A stretch of DNA of 64,000 bases. It comes from Vibrio jasicida CAIM 1864 = LMG 25398. Lineage in GTDB: Bacteria; Pseudomonadota; Gammaproteobacteria; Enterobacterales; Vibrionaceae. This document shows positions 1 to 9,430 of the stretch, one piece after another. Under the pieces are notes generated by a model. The model saw nothing but the letters and a program-made list of their open reading frames with translations. It made no database searches and was not told the origin of the DNA. Every line of letters begins with the position of its first letter. Within the stretch, counting starts at the first letter, position 1. Both the position numbers and the translations under genes were made by a program. The stretch covers positions 1-64,000 of the forward strand of contig NZ_BAOG01000014.1 in assembly GCF_000400365.1 (NCBI RefSeq). The letters run 5' to 3'.

Positions 1-131
1 TCCGATAGAGTATCGAACTCAGGCCTTGAAAGCCGCTTAACAGAAATGTCCAACTTTACGGGGTCACTTCATCACGTCCGGCTTTTCTTTGTCTCCAATT
101 TTGGGTTTTATAACCAGCTTGGAGTGTTCGA

Positions 132-707
132 TTAGAAGCGTTTACCCAAGCTCACTTGCACGCCTTCATAGCTGTCGTAGAAGTCATCAAAGCCCATGTC
201 TGCAACGTTGTAGATGTATTCTGCACGTAGCCAAATATCTTTACTCATATCCCAATGGACACCTGCACCAATGTTGAATAGTGCACCAGAATCGTCTGTG
301 ACTTTTTGTTCGTTTGGAACATACATTTCAGCTTGAGTGCCAAGCGCGGTTACGCGGCCAAATAGTGACAGTGGCGTATCGCCTAAGTTATCACTCGTTA
401 CAACAGCAGACATACCTGCTTGGTAATAGTGAAGGTCTAAGTCAGTTTTTAGAGCATCATTCTTAAGTTCATTTTGTGAATAACGCAGTACCCCTTCAAA
501 TGCGAGGTATTGGTTTACATGGTAACCCCAGCCAACCGTAATGTGAGGTGTCGACCAGCCATTGTCGCGATCAGAACCAAAATTCGGAGTGTCAAAACCA
601 ACATTACCTGTGCCTAGGTATAAGTAGGATTGGTGAGTTTGCTCTTGAGCTGCGAAAGTTGGCAGACTCAGGGTCAGTGCCGATAATATTAGAATGGCGT
701 TTTTCAT
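132..707 (-). CDS. Outer-membrane beta-barrel protein
   Basis: A 191-residue protein with a clear signal peptide (MKNAILILSALTLSLPTFAA) followed by alternating polar/aromatic strands and a C-terminal phenylalanine (GKRF), the usual signature for insertion by the Bam machinery. It looks like a small porin-family barrel of the OmpA-transmembrane type and should sit in the outer membrane. I moved the start 19 codons inside the longest frame because the signal peptide begins there. The substrate or role is not readable from the sequence. It is monocistronic, followed by no obvious partner in the window. Confidence 0.75.
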   Translation of the reverse strand: MKNAILILSALTLSLPTFAAQEQTHQSYLYLGTGNVGFDTPNFGSDRDNGWSTPHITVGWGYHVNQYLAFEGVLRYSQNELKNDALKTDLDLHYYQAGMSAVVTSDNLGDTPLSLFGRVTALGTQAEMYVPNEQKVTDDSGALFNIGAGVHWDMSKDIWLRAEYIYNVADMGFDDFYDSYEGVQVSLGKRF

Positions 708-909
708 AACTTGGCGATAACCTTTGTGAAGAACTGTTTTTAGAATTAGTATTAATTTAATCAATAAGGTAAGTGGCAGTTATCATATCAGTCTTTTGGG
801 TGAGTATGCGATGTTGAGCGAAAATTTGTTGTGATGGCGCAAGTTTTAAGCAGATCAAACTCGCTCATTTCTCTGCTATGAGCTGTGAGATAAATAAAAG
901 GAAAGTAAA

Positions 910-1227
910 GTGGCTGAATTCAAATACAAAAATCTAACTCAAGAAGAACAAGACAAGCTGGACGCGGCAACATTTCGTCGTCTTCTTGCACATTTAGATG
1001 CAAACAAAGACGTGCAAAACATCGACCTTATGATCCTTGCTGGTTTCTGTCGTAACTGTTTCAGCAAATGGTACAAGGCAGAAGCGGAAGATCTTGGTGT
1101 GGATATCGACATCGATGATGCTCGTGAGCGCGTTTATGGTATGACTTACGATGAATGGAAACAAAACCACCAGCCAAAAGCGACACCAGAACAGTTGGCG
1201 GCATTTGAAGCGCGTCAGAAAAAGTAA
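910..1227 (+). CDS. DUF1244 family small protein
   Basis: A 105-residue acidic, soluble protein with no signal peptide. The central segment (AGFCRNCFSKWY, about residues 45-56) with its CxxC pair matches my memory of the DUF1244 family, widespread in proteobacteria and of unknown function. The start is a GTG preceded by a good ribosome site (AAGGAAAG). A strong terminator follows about 25 bases after the stop, so it is probably a single-gene unit. Confidence 0.75.
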   Translation: MAEFKYKNLTQEEQDKLDAATFRRLLAHLDANKDVQNIDLMILAGFCRNCFSKWYKAEAEDLGVDIDIDDARERVYGMTYDEWKQNHQPKATPEQLAAFEARQKK

Positions 1228-1251
1228 TAGACACCATTTAAGCAGATACAA

Positions 1252-1284
1252 AACAGCCCGCTCATTTCAGCGGGCTGTTGCTTT
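1252..1284 (+). terminator. Rho-independent terminator after DUF1244 gene
   Basis: An 11-bp GC-rich stem (AACAGCCCGCT / AGCGGGCTGTT) with a 5-base loop and a short T-rich tail. It lies between two convergent genes and could serve both. Confidence 0.8.
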
Positions 1285-1298
1285 ATTCTCAGCGAAAA

Positions 1299-2393
1299 TC
1301 ACTCAGTGATTGGGCCGCAACATGCGGGTTCCACACAGCCTTCTGCTTGAATAATCTCAAGTTGAGCAAGATACGGTTGGATATCACCGATGTTCTCTTT
1401 TACCCAATCAGTGTTGTAGTAAGTATCTAGGTAGCGTTCTCCAGAGTCACAAAGCAAAGTAACGATAGAGCCGTTCTCACCACGCTTTTTCATCTCACAT
1501 GCAAGCTGTAACACGCCGTACAGGTTGGTACCTGTCGATGCGCCAACTTTACGACCAATCAGACCTGATAGCCAATGTGCTGTCGCCACGCTTGCTGCAT
1601 CAGGGATTCTACGCATTTCGTCTACGACACCAGCAATGAAGCTCGGCTCAACACGTGGGCGACCGATACCTTCGATTTTGCTGCCATTTTTACCTTTGAT
1701 ATTGGCATTACCAGACTGGAAGTAGTCAAAGAATACTGAGTTCTCAGGGTCAACAACACACAGTTTTGTGTCGTATTTTTGGTAACGGATAAAGCGACCA
1801 ATCGTTGCAGATGTACCGCCAGTACCTGGGCTCATCACAACCCAACTTGGGATTGGGTGATCTTCTAGCTCCATTTGGCTAAAGATAGAGTTCGCAATGT
1901 TGTTGTTACCACGCCAGTCGGTTGCGCGCTCTGCGTAAGTAAATTGGTCCATGTAGTGACCGTTTAGCTCTTTCGCTAGGCGACGAGACTCGTCATAAAT
2001 TTGGTCTGAACGGTCAACAAGGTGCGCTTTACCGCCGTAGAATTCGATTTGTTCAATTTTCTTGCGTGCTGTGGTTTTTGGCATTACTGCGATAAACGGT
2101 AAGCCAAGTAGACGCGCGAAGTACGCTTCAGAAACCGCTGTACTGCCTGATGATGCTTCGATCACCGTGGTTTCTGGACCAACCCAGCCGTTACAAATTG
2201 CATAAAGGAATAGCGAACGCGCTAAACGGTGCTTTAATGAACCTGTAGGGTGTGTGCTTTCATCTTTTAGGTAGATGTCGATGCCTTCAAGAGAAGGAAG
2301 ATCAAGTTTGAAAAGATGAGTGTCTGCTGAGCGTTGGAAATCAGCTTCAATCTTACGCACTGCGTTGTTGATCCAGTTGTGGTCAGTACACAT
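1299..2393 (-). CDS. cdsH: PLP-dependent cysteine desulfhydrase/synthase-family protein (CdsH-like)
   Basis: A 364-residue fold-type II PLP enzyme of the cysteine synthase/cystathionine beta-synthase family. The Schiff-base lysine is K54 in TGSLKHR, the substrate loop is [13 protein letters not shown], and the phosphate-binding glycine loop is [12 protein letters not shown]. The divergent neighbour is an Lrp-type regulator. The same pairing (cdsH next to ybaO/decR) is known from Salmonella, where the enzyme degrades excess cysteine to pyruvate, ammonia and sulfide. I infer a cysteine detoxification role from that context; the family alone would also allow a synthase. The start has a good ribosome site (GAGGAG). 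The C-terminus carries an unusual Cys pair (EPACCGP). Confidence 0.75.
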   Translation of the reverse strand: MCTDHNWINNAVRKIEADFQRSADTHLFKLDLPSLEGIDIYLKDESTHPTGSLKHRLARSLFLYAICNGWVGPETTVIEASSGSTAVSEAYFARLLGLPFIAVMPKTTARKKIEQIEFYGGKAHLVDRSDQIYDESRRLAKELNGHYMDQFTYAERATDWRGNNNIANSIFSQMELEDHPIPSWVVMSPGTGGTSATIGRFIRYQKYDTKLCVVDPENSVFFDYFQSGNANIKGKNGSKIEGIGRPRVEPSFIAGVVDEMRRIPDAASVATAHWLSGLIGRKVGASTGTNLYGVLQLACEMKKRGENGSIVTLLCDSGERYLDTYYNTDWVKENIGDIQPYLAQLEIIQAEGCVEPACCGPITE

Positions 2394-2538
2394 AACGTGT
2401 CTCCTCGGAATTTTGTAGGGTAGTTGTTTTTGTCTATAGGAATAATCTACCTATAAATGTAGAGAAAAACTTTGCTATTATTGTTTTGATATTCACTAAT
2501 GATAGAAAAAAATTCTACTTTGTAAGGTTTTTATAGGA

Positions 2539-3006
2539 ATGAGCTTAGATAAAATCGACAAGACGTTACTTTCTTTACTTCAAACCGATGGCACCTTGTC
2601 TTTGAACGACTTAGCTGAACGGGTGAATTTAACCACAACACCTTGTTGGAAGCGGATGAAGAAGCTAGAAGATGAAGGTTACATAGAAAAGCGAGTCGCG
2701 TTGCTGAATGCAGAAAAACTTGATTTGTCATTCATCGCTTTTGTCCAATTAAAGACCAGTGACCACTCTGAAGATTGGTATCACCACTTTGTTACCACAG
2801 TGAGTGATTTCCCTGAAGTGATGGAGTTTTATCGTATGGCGGGTGAATACGACTATATGATGAAAGTATTGGTTAAAGACATGAAGTGTTTTGACGAGTT
2901 TTACAAGCGGCTCGTCAACAGCGTAAAAGGTTTGTCGAACGTGACATCAACTTTTGCAATGGAACCGATAAAGTACACGACGGAGTTGCCTATTTACGGC
3001 GTCTAA
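2539..3006 (+). CDS. decR: Lrp/AsnC-family regulator (DecR/YbaO-like)
   Basis: A 155-residue regulator with an N-terminal helix-turn-helix (residues about 3-60, with [22 protein letters not shown] as recognition region) and a C-terminal RAM/AsnC ligand domain (about 65-145). In enterobacteria the orthologue DecR senses cysteine and switches on cysteine-degrading genes. Here it is divergent from the cdsH-like gene across a 145-bp AT-rich gap, the standard layout for a local regulator with a shared operator region. The function is assigned from family and position. Confidence 0.75.
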   Translation: MSLDKIDKTLLSLLQTDGTLSLNDLAERVNLTTTPCWKRMKKLEDEGYIEKRVALLNAEKLDLSFIAFVQLKTSDHSEDWYHHFVTTVSDFPEVMEFYRMAGEYDYMMKVLVKDMKCFDEFYKRLVNSVKGLSNVTSTFAMEPIKYTTELPIYGV

Positions 3007-3339
3007 ATTCCTACCTAAATAAGATATGAGGTCACTCTGTTGACTTCATATTTCCTCAATATCGACACCACACGCCAGCTAAAGTGTGATCGACTGTTTA
3101 TATTTTAATCTATTGAAAACCCTAATTTAATCATCGCTAATTTAATGCGAAGTCGGATCGTAAACGGTTGTTCGCGACATTACTGTGCTTGTTTTAGAAA
3201 ATTGACGGCATTTTATTTATTTAGCGAATGGTAATGTAGTTTATCGATAATCTTATTAATCAAAAAAGGGGCTGGCGGTGAATAAAACATCGTATTATTA
3301 TCGCCGCCACTTATAAGATGTAAGAAATTATTACAAAAA
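3007..3339. other. AT-rich intergenic region with an inverted repeat near the lipoprotein gene
   Basis: No gene is seen. Close to the downstream gene there is an 8-bp inverted repeat (GGCGGTGA at 3274-3281, TCGCCGCC at 3301-3308, one G-T wobble) with a 19-base loop. It ends 31 bases before the ATG. It has no T-run after it, so it is not an intrinsic terminator. It may be a leader hairpin or a protein site. Confidence 0.4.
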
Positions 3340-6300
3340 ATGAAAAGATATTATTTTCTCCTTTTGCTTGCTGCAGTAATCGCTGGCTGTGGTGGTGGGG
3401 GCGGCGATTCCAAGCCGCGTAATTCGGGATCTTCAACTCAAACTACAAAACAAAGTCGACCTCAACTTAAAGTTGAAGACGCAATACTCACATTTGATGG
3501 CATTGGAAATGTCACAAATACGACAATGAGTAACGTACAAGGCACGATCACATACCAAGTTTTATCTTCAACCCCTTCTGATGTGGTTCAAATCGACGAT
3601 GGTCAGTTACAAATCCTTCGTCCAGGTACGGCGTCAATTAAAGTAACGGACAGCAGCCCGACTTACGAAACGTCAGAGGCCACGTTTACGATGACCGTAG
3701 ACAAAGGCACCAATGCCGATCTGGCTGCAAACGATGTCAGCCTTAACGCGTCAGAAACTGAAGGGCAATCTTTGGTTGTACGAGGGCAAAAAGGCTCTCT
3801 GAGCTATGCCGTAGAAAGTGGATCTGAACATTTGATTCAGGTTAATACCGATGGTCGAGTGTTTGCCATTGGGAAATCTGGAACGGCAAAAGTACGTGTT
3901 CGTGACTCGGGCGACGATTATTACCAAGCTCGCGATTTACTCGTCAATATTCACCTTTATCAAGTTGGTGCTGAGCAACTGCAATTTGCTCCTCTAACGG
4001 GTGAGTTCCGCGAAGGTCTGACGTTGGCACCAGTGAGACTGGATAGTACAGAGACCAAAAGCATTCGCTACGAGATCATCAATAGCCCCCCTGATGACAA
4101 AGTCGCTGAGGTATTGAATCCAGATACCGGTTTACTTTTGATTCAAAACACTGGGCAAGTAACGGTTGAAGCAACGGCAACGTACAGTGAAGGGTTTATT
4201 GAGCAGCAGCAAACGGCTCGATTTAACGTTGCAATTGACAAGGGAGCGCGACAAAACATCAGTGCTTCAAACATCTCGGCAAGTTATCAAGCGCTTGCTC
4301 CGTTGTACCCACAAGTTGAGGGTGCACTGGGAGATTACCATTTTGATGTGGTTTCAGGCCAAGACGTGGTGCGTGTTTCTGACGACGGCAACGCTTTGTT
4401 GATTCAAGGTGTTGGTCGTGCTGAGGTTGATGTGATTGAGGGCGATTTGCGTAATTTCCCTTCTACGAAAGCGCGTTTTCATATCGATATTACTGCAGCA
4501 GTACACCCTGTTATCAAAGACATTGATATGTCCTTTACCTATCAGAAAGGTCTATCGATTCCGTTCGTGTTTGCGGGGCAAAAGGGCGATATCAGACTGA
4601 TTGGGGATTTACCAGAGGGGCTGAGCATGTCCTCAGATACGCTATATCTCGAAACGGCGGGTAACTACACGTTAACGTTCGAAGATGATGGCGGAGAGTT
4701 CTATCAGTCAACTCAGTTCAAAGTGAACCTTGATATCGCTAAAGCGCAAGGACAGCCGCTTGCGACTCGTGATTATGAGGAGGTCTACAGTAAGGATCAC
4801 CAATTCAATCTGCTAAAAGATTTTGACGAGCTTAGCTCCGGTGATGTGATTGAGATGACCGACAATACACACCCAGACGTAGCAAACATGATTGCTAATG
4901 GGATTGTACATGTCTTCAAAGCGGGTGAAACCACACTGACTTTACGTCGTAAGGAAAGCGACAATTATAGTGCGGGTCCTGAGCATAAAGTGACTTTCAA
5001 TATTTTAGGTGCCCCGAGCCGCATTCAAATTTCATCAGATGTTGAAGATAATTGGAATGCACTCAAACCTTTGGCAAGCAAACCGACTATTAGCGGAACG
5101 GTTGGGCAGGTGACTTACCAATTTGCAGATGGCTCACCGACCGATGTGGTGTCTCTAGGTAACGACACAGGGGAAATGCGCGTTCTTAATGCTGGCAGCA
5201 CACGCATTGTGGTTTCTGACTCTGGTGATGATAAGTTCACGCCGGGTCAAGCAAGCTTCAATGTGACCATCAAGCCAATTGAAAGTCGAGCGACGGTCCA
5301 ATACCCAAGTGCAACCTTTGGTTCAGATAAAACGCTAAAGCCAGTAGTCTCAGACAGCGATACCACCACCTCTTACCGTTTGATTAACCAAGCATTACCA
5401 ACGGTAAAAATGGCATCGTCTGATACGGGAATACTAGATGTGCTTCATGCTGGCGATTACTCCTTGGAAGTCACGTTAACAAGCCGCAATTATCTGACAA
5501 AGACGATCACCGTTAATGGCTCGATTGCAAAGGCTGAACATCCGGGATTAATCGCGACTCGTCAAACTGTGGCATTTGAACCGTTTAAGCGTGTGGAGTT
5601 AGATATTGGTACGGCGATTGGTACGCGTAGCTATGAGTTTGCTACCTCTGTTAGTGAAGAAATTGCGACTCTGGATCGTGCGAATGGAAGCATCACCCTC
5701 ACAGGTTATGAGTTTGGGCACTCGGTTCAACTGAACGTTTCTGAGGCGGAAACGCAAGACTATAAAGCGCTGGACAGTACATTGGTGACGGTTTTTCTTG
5801 ATCTTGCCGAATCTGGTGACGCCGATAAATACACTCAACTAGATAGTGAACAAACGGTAGTGATTAGTACGTTAAGTGGCCCTGAGTTTGCCAATCTTCA
5901 AGAGAGTGAGTTTGGTGTCATGGGCGCTAGAAGTGTACGAGAGCCGACAGACACAGAGCTCGCGCTTTATGGCAAAGGCAAAGTCGTATTTTTAAACATG
6001 AAGCCAGTTGGTAATGATGATCCGGCTAAAACTCGTGGTCTGTGGATGCATGTTGCCCGTTTCGATGGTTGTCGTTCGCAACTCAGTGAGAATGACACGA
6101 AACCTTTCCTTGCTGTCGATTATTCAGATGCAGGATATTGCGAAAACGGTAGCAGCATTCGAATGACGCGTTTTCTGGTGATTAATGACCGACCGTTAGA
6201 TGCAAATACGGCCTACGAATCGATGAGCCCTTTGATTCATTACCGCAAAGGTGCGCGAGAGTTCTTGGCAAGTGATGCGGGCGGCTTCTATGCTGAACCG

Positions 6301-6387
6301 GATACTATTTACGGTGAAGGGAAGTACGGTTACCCGAAATCACTTTATGAGTGGGCTGTCGTCAGCCTAAACTACCAAAAGAACTAA
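3340..6387 (+). CDS. Large lipoprotein with tandem Ig-like repeats
   Basis: A 1015-residue predicted lipoprotein: the lipobox VIAGC is at residues 14-18, followed by a run of five glycines as a flexible linker. The body is made of roughly 90-residue units that recur with phrases such as DSGDDYYQA, DSGDDKFTPG, DDGGEFYQS and ESDNYSAG, each closing an Ig/cadherin-like beta unit. The last about 160 residues (from GPEFANLQ) are not repeat-like and hold Cys residues, possibly a distinct terminal domain. It is probably tethered to the outer membrane and extended outward; the ligand is unknown. No Shine-Dalgarno is obvious before the ATG. Confidence 0.7.
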   Translation: MKRYYFLLLLAAVIAGCGGGGGDSKPRNSGSSTQTTKQSRPQLKVEDAILTFDGIGNVTNTTMSNVQGTITYQVLSSTPSDVVQIDDGQLQILRPGTASIKVTDSSPTYETSEATFTMTVDKGTNADLAANDVSLNASETEGQSLVVRGQKGSLSYAVESGSEHLIQVNTDGRVFAIGKSGTAKVRVRDSGDDYYQARDLLVNIHLYQVGAEQLQFAPLTGEFREGLTLAPVRLDSTETKSIRYEIINSPPDDKVAEVLNPDTGLLLIQNTGQVTVEATATYSEGFIEQQQTARFNVAIDKGARQNISASNISASYQALAPLYPQVEGALGDYHFDVVSGQDVVRVSDDGNALLIQGVGRAEVDVIEGDLRNFPSTKARFHIDITAAVHPVIKDIDMSFTYQKGLSIPFVFAGQKGDIRLIGDLPEGLSMSSDTLYLETAGNYTLTFEDDGGEFYQSTQFKVNLDIAKAQGQPLATRDYEEVYSKDHQFNLLKDFDELSSGDVIEMTDNTHPDVANMIANGIVHVFKAGETTLTLRRKESDNYSAGPEHKVTFNILGAPSRIQISSDVEDNWNALKPLASKPTISGTVGQVTYQFADGSPTDVVSLGNDTGEMRVLNAGSTRIVVSDSGDDKFTPGQASFNVTIKPIESRATVQYPSATFGSDKTLKPVVSDSDTTTSYRLINQALPTVKMASSDTGILDVLHAGDYSLEVTLTSRNYLTKTITVNGSIAKAEHPGLIATRQTVAFEPFKRVELDIGTAIGTRSYEFATSVSEEIATLDRANGSITLTGYEFGHSVQLNVSEAETQDYKALDSTLVTVFLDLAESGDADKYTQLDSEQTVVISTLSGPEFANLQESEFGVMGARSVREPTDTELALYGKGKVVFLNMKPVGNDDPAKTRGLWMHVARFDGCRSQLSENDTKPFLAVDYSDAGYCENGSSIRMTRFLVINDRPLDANTAYESMSPLIHYRKGAREFLASDAGGFYAEPDTIYGEGKYGYPKSLYEWAVVSLNYQKN

Positions 6388-6391
6388 ATAC

Positions 6392-6420
6392 AAAAAGGAG
6401 TGCATCAGCACTCCTTTTTT
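6392..6420 (+). terminator. Rho-independent terminator
   Basis: The stem AAGGAGTGC / GCACTCCTT with a 4-base ATCA loop is flanked by A and T runs, so it can work in both directions between the lipoprotein gene and convergent tesB. Confidence 0.85.
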
Positions 6421-6439
6421 GATTGAACATCGCGATGGT

Positions 6440-7300
6440 TTATTTAGTAAAGCGCATCACGCCTTCTTGAACTGCGGTAGCAACAAGATGGCCTTGTTGG
6501 TTGTAGATCTCACCACGAACCAAACCACGCGTATTGCTTGCTGTTGGGCTTTCGATGGCATACAGCAACCATTCATCCATCTTAAATGGACGGTGGAACC
6601 AGATAGAGTGGTCGATGGTTGCCACTTGGAAGTTTGGCGTCATCAGCGATACTTCATGCGGATGCAGTGCTGTGGTTAAAAAGCCCCAATCAGAAGCATA
6701 AGCCAATAGATATTGATGAATGAGCTGGTTGTCTGGCATCTCACCGTTGGCACGAATCCATAGATATTGCTTCGGTTCTGTCTTTTTAGGCTTGAGAGGA
6801 TTGACGATGTTCACTGGGCGAGTCTCTATCGACTTCTCTCCACAGAATGTTTTGCGCAGCCTTTCTGGCAAAAACTCAGCAATGTGACTTGCGAGTTCCG
6901 ATTCGGATGGAAAGTTCTCTGGCCCCGGAATGTCGGGCATTGCGTTTTGATGGTCAAACCCAGGCGTATCCCCATGGTATGAGGCAGTAAGGTAGAAAAT
7001 AGGGCGACCGTTCTGAATCGCCTTCACGCGTCGAGTACTGAAGCTGCGGCCATCACGCAGGTTTTCAACATCGTAAATGATCGGCTTTTCAGGATCGCCA
7101 GGGTATAGGAAGTAACTGTGGAATGAATGCACGGTGCGTGCGTCTTCTACCGTGTAACGTGCTGCGGATAACGCTTGTCCAATAACCTGACCACCATAAA
7201 CTTGAGGTAAACCTAGGTTCTCGCTTTGACCACGGAACAAGCCTTCTTCTAGTTTTTCGAGTTGTAGTAGGCTGAGCAATTCTCTTAATGGTTTACTCAT
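6440..7300 (-). CDS. tesB: Acyl-CoA thioesterase II
   Basis: A 286-residue double-hotdog thioesterase that hydrolyses acyl-CoAs to free acid and CoA in the cytoplasm. Family motifs seen are the N-terminal [10 protein letters not shown], the [11 protein letters not shown] helix region, and the second hotdog with [18 protein letters not shown] and the terminal AVQEGVMR carrying the conserved Gln. The length matches the E. coli enzyme. It lies next to ybaY and atl, the same neighbourhood as in E. coli. The ribosome site is GGAGA. Confidence 0.95.
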   Translation of the reverse strand: MSKPLRELLSLLQLEKLEEGLFRGQSENLGLPQVYGGQVIGQALSAARYTVEDARTVHSFHSYFLYPGDPEKPIIYDVENLRDGRSFSTRRVKAIQNGRPIFYLTASYHGDTPGFDHQNAMPDIPGPENFPSESELASHIAEFLPERLRKTFCGEKSIETRPVNIVNPLKPKKTEPKQYLWIRANGEMPDNQLIHQYLLAYASDWGFLTTALHPHEVSLMTPNFQVATIDHSIWFHRPFKMDEWLLYAIESPTASNTRGLVRGEIYNQQGHLVATAVQEGVMRFTK

Positions 7301-7467
7301 GATGTCTCCTCACCTTGTTTTTATTACTGCTTCAATTATGAAACAAAATCAACTGTTTGGTAATTTCTAACTTAGTCAAACTATTGTCAAATGAATCCAT
7401 TTAACGCAGACAGTTTAATATTCTCCCTCTATACTTAGCGCGAATCGATACACCCGTTGAGGAAACT

Positions 7468-7902
7468 ATGAAAAAAACACTACTACTTGTTACTTCTTTA
7501 CTATTCGGTGCTGCACTAGTGGGTTGCCAAACTTCTCAAACAACAGAAATGGAATCGGCTGAGGCGTCAATGAAGACAATTACAGGTACAGTGGCTTACC
7601 GCGAGCGTATTGCACTGCCTCCACACGCAGTAGTAACGGTAGCACTTGAAGATGTTTCTTTAGCGGATGCTCCTGCGAAAGTTTTAGCGAAACAAACGTT
7701 CGAAACAGAAGGTAAACAAGTGCCTTTAGCGTTTGAACTGAGCTACAACAGCAACGATATTAAACCTAACCATCGTTATAGCCTACGTGCTCGTATCGAA
7801 GTTGATGGTAAGCTGCGCTTTATTAATGATACTAGCATTCCAGTTATCACGGATGCAGAACAAACGCACGAAGCGAACATTCGCCTTGTTGGTACGCGTT
7901 AA
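7468..7902 (+). CDS. ybaY: YbaY-family lipoprotein
   Basis: A 144-residue lipoprotein: signal peptide MKKTLLLVTSLLFGAALVGC with lipobox LVGC (Cys20). The mature part is the YbaY-type beta-sandwich, recognised by TGTVAYRERIALPPHAVVTVALEDVS and the late RYSLRARIEVDGKLRFIN region. The function of the family is unclear. It is divergent from tesB and convergent with atl, preserving the E. coli tesB-ybaY-atl-ffs order. Confidence 0.9.
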   Translation: MKKTLLLVTSLLFGAALVGCQTSQTTEMESAEASMKTITGTVAYRERIALPPHAVVTVALEDVSLADAPAKVLAKQTFETEGKQVPLAFELSYNSNDIKPNHRYSLRARIEVDGKLRFINDTSIPVITDAEQTHEANIRLVGTR

Positions 7903-7930
7903 TCGCTACCTTCAAACAAAACGAATAAAA

Positions 7931-7957
7931 AATGGCAGCTTAAGGCTGCCATTTATA
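7931..7957 (+). terminator. Bidirectional terminator between ybaY and atl
   Basis: The 9-bp stem AATGGCAGC / GCTGCCATT is flanked by A-rich and T-rich sequence. It overlaps the last codons of the convergent atl gene. Confidence 0.75.
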
Positions 7958-8257
7958 TTTTCTAAGGGATACTTTTCCGACTTCAGACACTTCGATGCCT
8001 TCTGCTTCTAGCTTGCTCTTTTGTCGTTCAAGATCTCGGCCTTTTAACGAAATCTTTCCTTGGCTATTAATGACTCGGAACCAAGGTAATTTGCTGCCTT
8101 CTGGTAGGTTACCCAGCGCTTTACCGACGTGCCTTGCATAGCCCGGATAGCCTGCCATTTTGGCAATTTCACCGTAGGTCGACACTCGCCCTGTGGGAAT
8201 TTGGTGAATTACAGCAAAGATTTGCATTAAAAATTGGTCCATACTGACAGTGTCCAT
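7940..8257 (-). CDS. atl: Alkyltransferase-like DNA repair protein
   Basis: A 105-residue protein equal to the DNA-binding domain of O6-methylguanine methyltransferases. The usual active-site PCHRV motif reads PWFRV, so the acceptor cysteine is replaced by tryptophan. This is the hallmark of Atl/YbaZ proteins, which bind O6-alkylguanine without repairing it and hand the lesion to nucleotide excision repair. The helix-turn-helix region is TYGEIAKMAGYPGYARHVGKAL. The neighbourhood (ybaY before, ffs after) is the conserved one. Confidence 0.92.
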   Translation of the reverse strand: MDTVSMDQFLMQIFAVIHQIPTGRVSTYGEIAKMAGYPGYARHVGKALGNLPEGSKLPWFRVINSQGKISLKGRDLERQKSKLEAEGIEVSEVGKVSLRKYKWQP

Positions 8258-8514
8258 TGTTGTTTACCAAGGAATGGTAATACACAAGACTTGTATTTCG
8301 CTATCAGTTCTTGCTCCTTAACATCACTTACTGCTCACAAAATAACACCGTTTACGTTCCCTTTTTTCTGAGCTGTACATTGATCTCAAAGAGTAGGTTA
8401 GCAATGCAAAAATAAGCTCAAGCTTAGCTTGAATCTAGACCCGTTCAATGACGTTATAACCGAAAGAGGTTGGCCGTTGAATTACCAAGTTGGTTGGGGA
8501 AGCCAGGAGGCGCT

Positions 8515-9258
8515 ATGATTTTTTCGACACTTCAATTTCTTATTACGACTCTACTTGCTGTGGTGTGCGCGCGTGCCATTAGTTTAAGTGAGGGTGACAT
8601 TCCTGTTATTGCTTTGATGATTCCTGCACTATGGATCTTGCCGCAAGGGGGCTTCGCTGGCCTAGTGTTACTGGGCGCGATGACTGTCTATGGTGTTACG
8701 TTGTCTATGCAGCCGATCGCTTTATCCATTGGTACCTTAGTGCTGTTTCCGTTGCTCATGGTGGTTTTTTCTCGACGCAGCTCACTGGGCGTGTTGCTCA
8801 CCGCAGGTTTGATCGTATTGACACTTCAAGTTGGCATTATGGTAACGCAGCAAGCAGGTAAGTTAGATGGTTCACCATGGCTTACTGTTTTGCAGACTCT
8901 GTCCGTTGTGGTGATGTGGTGGGCCGCGAGAAGTTGGAGACCTTCCGAAAAACACAGCTGGTGGTCGTTGTTATTGTTGCTGCCATTGTGGATAGCTGGC
9001 CTACCTTATGCGGTACTTTTGGCATTAGGTATCACAGGTATTTTAGCGTCCATGGAAGCGCTGACTAAGATTAAAAATTCAATACGCTGGGGTAAATTAC
9101 TGTGTTGGACGTTACCGACAGTAGGTTTTGCCGCTTTGGTAGTCAGTCCGAATATTGACGTGCCAAACCCTGTTTTCGTGGTTTGGATATGCTTACTTGG
9201 TACAGCATGGATGACAGACTACATCTTACGTAGTAGTGATGAGCAGGCCGAGTTATAA
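8515..9258 (+). CDS. Polytopic inner-membrane protein of unknown function
   Basis: A 247-residue very hydrophobic protein with about seven or eight predicted transmembrane segments and short loops. I chose the ATG at 8515 because a perfect AGGAGG lies five bases upstream; a longer TTG-started frame exists at 8470. I do not recognise the family. It lies between atl and a diguanylate cyclase, in the part of the locus that differs from E. coli. Confidence 0.6.
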   Translation: MIFSTLQFLITTLLAVVCARAISLSEGDIPVIALMIPALWILPQGGFAGLVLLGAMTVYGVTLSMQPIALSIGTLVLFPLLMVVFSRRSSLGVLLTAGLIVLTLQVGIMVTQQAGKLDGSPWLTVLQTLSVVVMWWAARSWRPSEKHSWWSLLLLLPLWIAGLPYAVLLALGITGILASMEALTKIKNSIRWGKLLCWTLPTVGFAALVVSPNIDVPNPVFVVWICLLGTAWMTDYILRSSDEQAEL

Positions 9259-9326
9259 AATAGTTGTAAGCGCGCTGACTAAATAGTGACCCGTGCGGCA
9301 GACTCCTGATCTGATTATGAAATAAT

Positions 9327-9354
9327 AGGCCGGATGTTATATGTTCGGCCTTTC
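9327..9354 (+). terminator. Possible terminator after membrane-protein gene
   Basis: The inverted repeat AGGCCG / CGGCCT has a 13-base loop and ends in TTT. The loop is long and the tail short, so the call is tentative. Confidence 0.45.
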
Positions 9355-9430
9355 ATATTTATTGTGTATTTAAAAATAAAAATTCAATCTTAATCTCTAT
9401 GGATATAGAGGCATTTTAGAAACGTTAGTC

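Noticed and set aside
1..131. Possible partial gene at the left window edge
   Set aside because: No frame continues convincingly and no motif was recognised; left unannotated.
89..277. Short rightward frame over the outer-membrane protein gene
   Set aside because: It lies opposite the 3' end of a well-supported gene, with no ribosome site or recognisable content.
6440..7300. tesB as a possible I-F3 attachment gene (a thioesterase gene, yciA, is a known one)
   Set aside because: This gene is TesB, not YciA, and shows no transposon end nearby.
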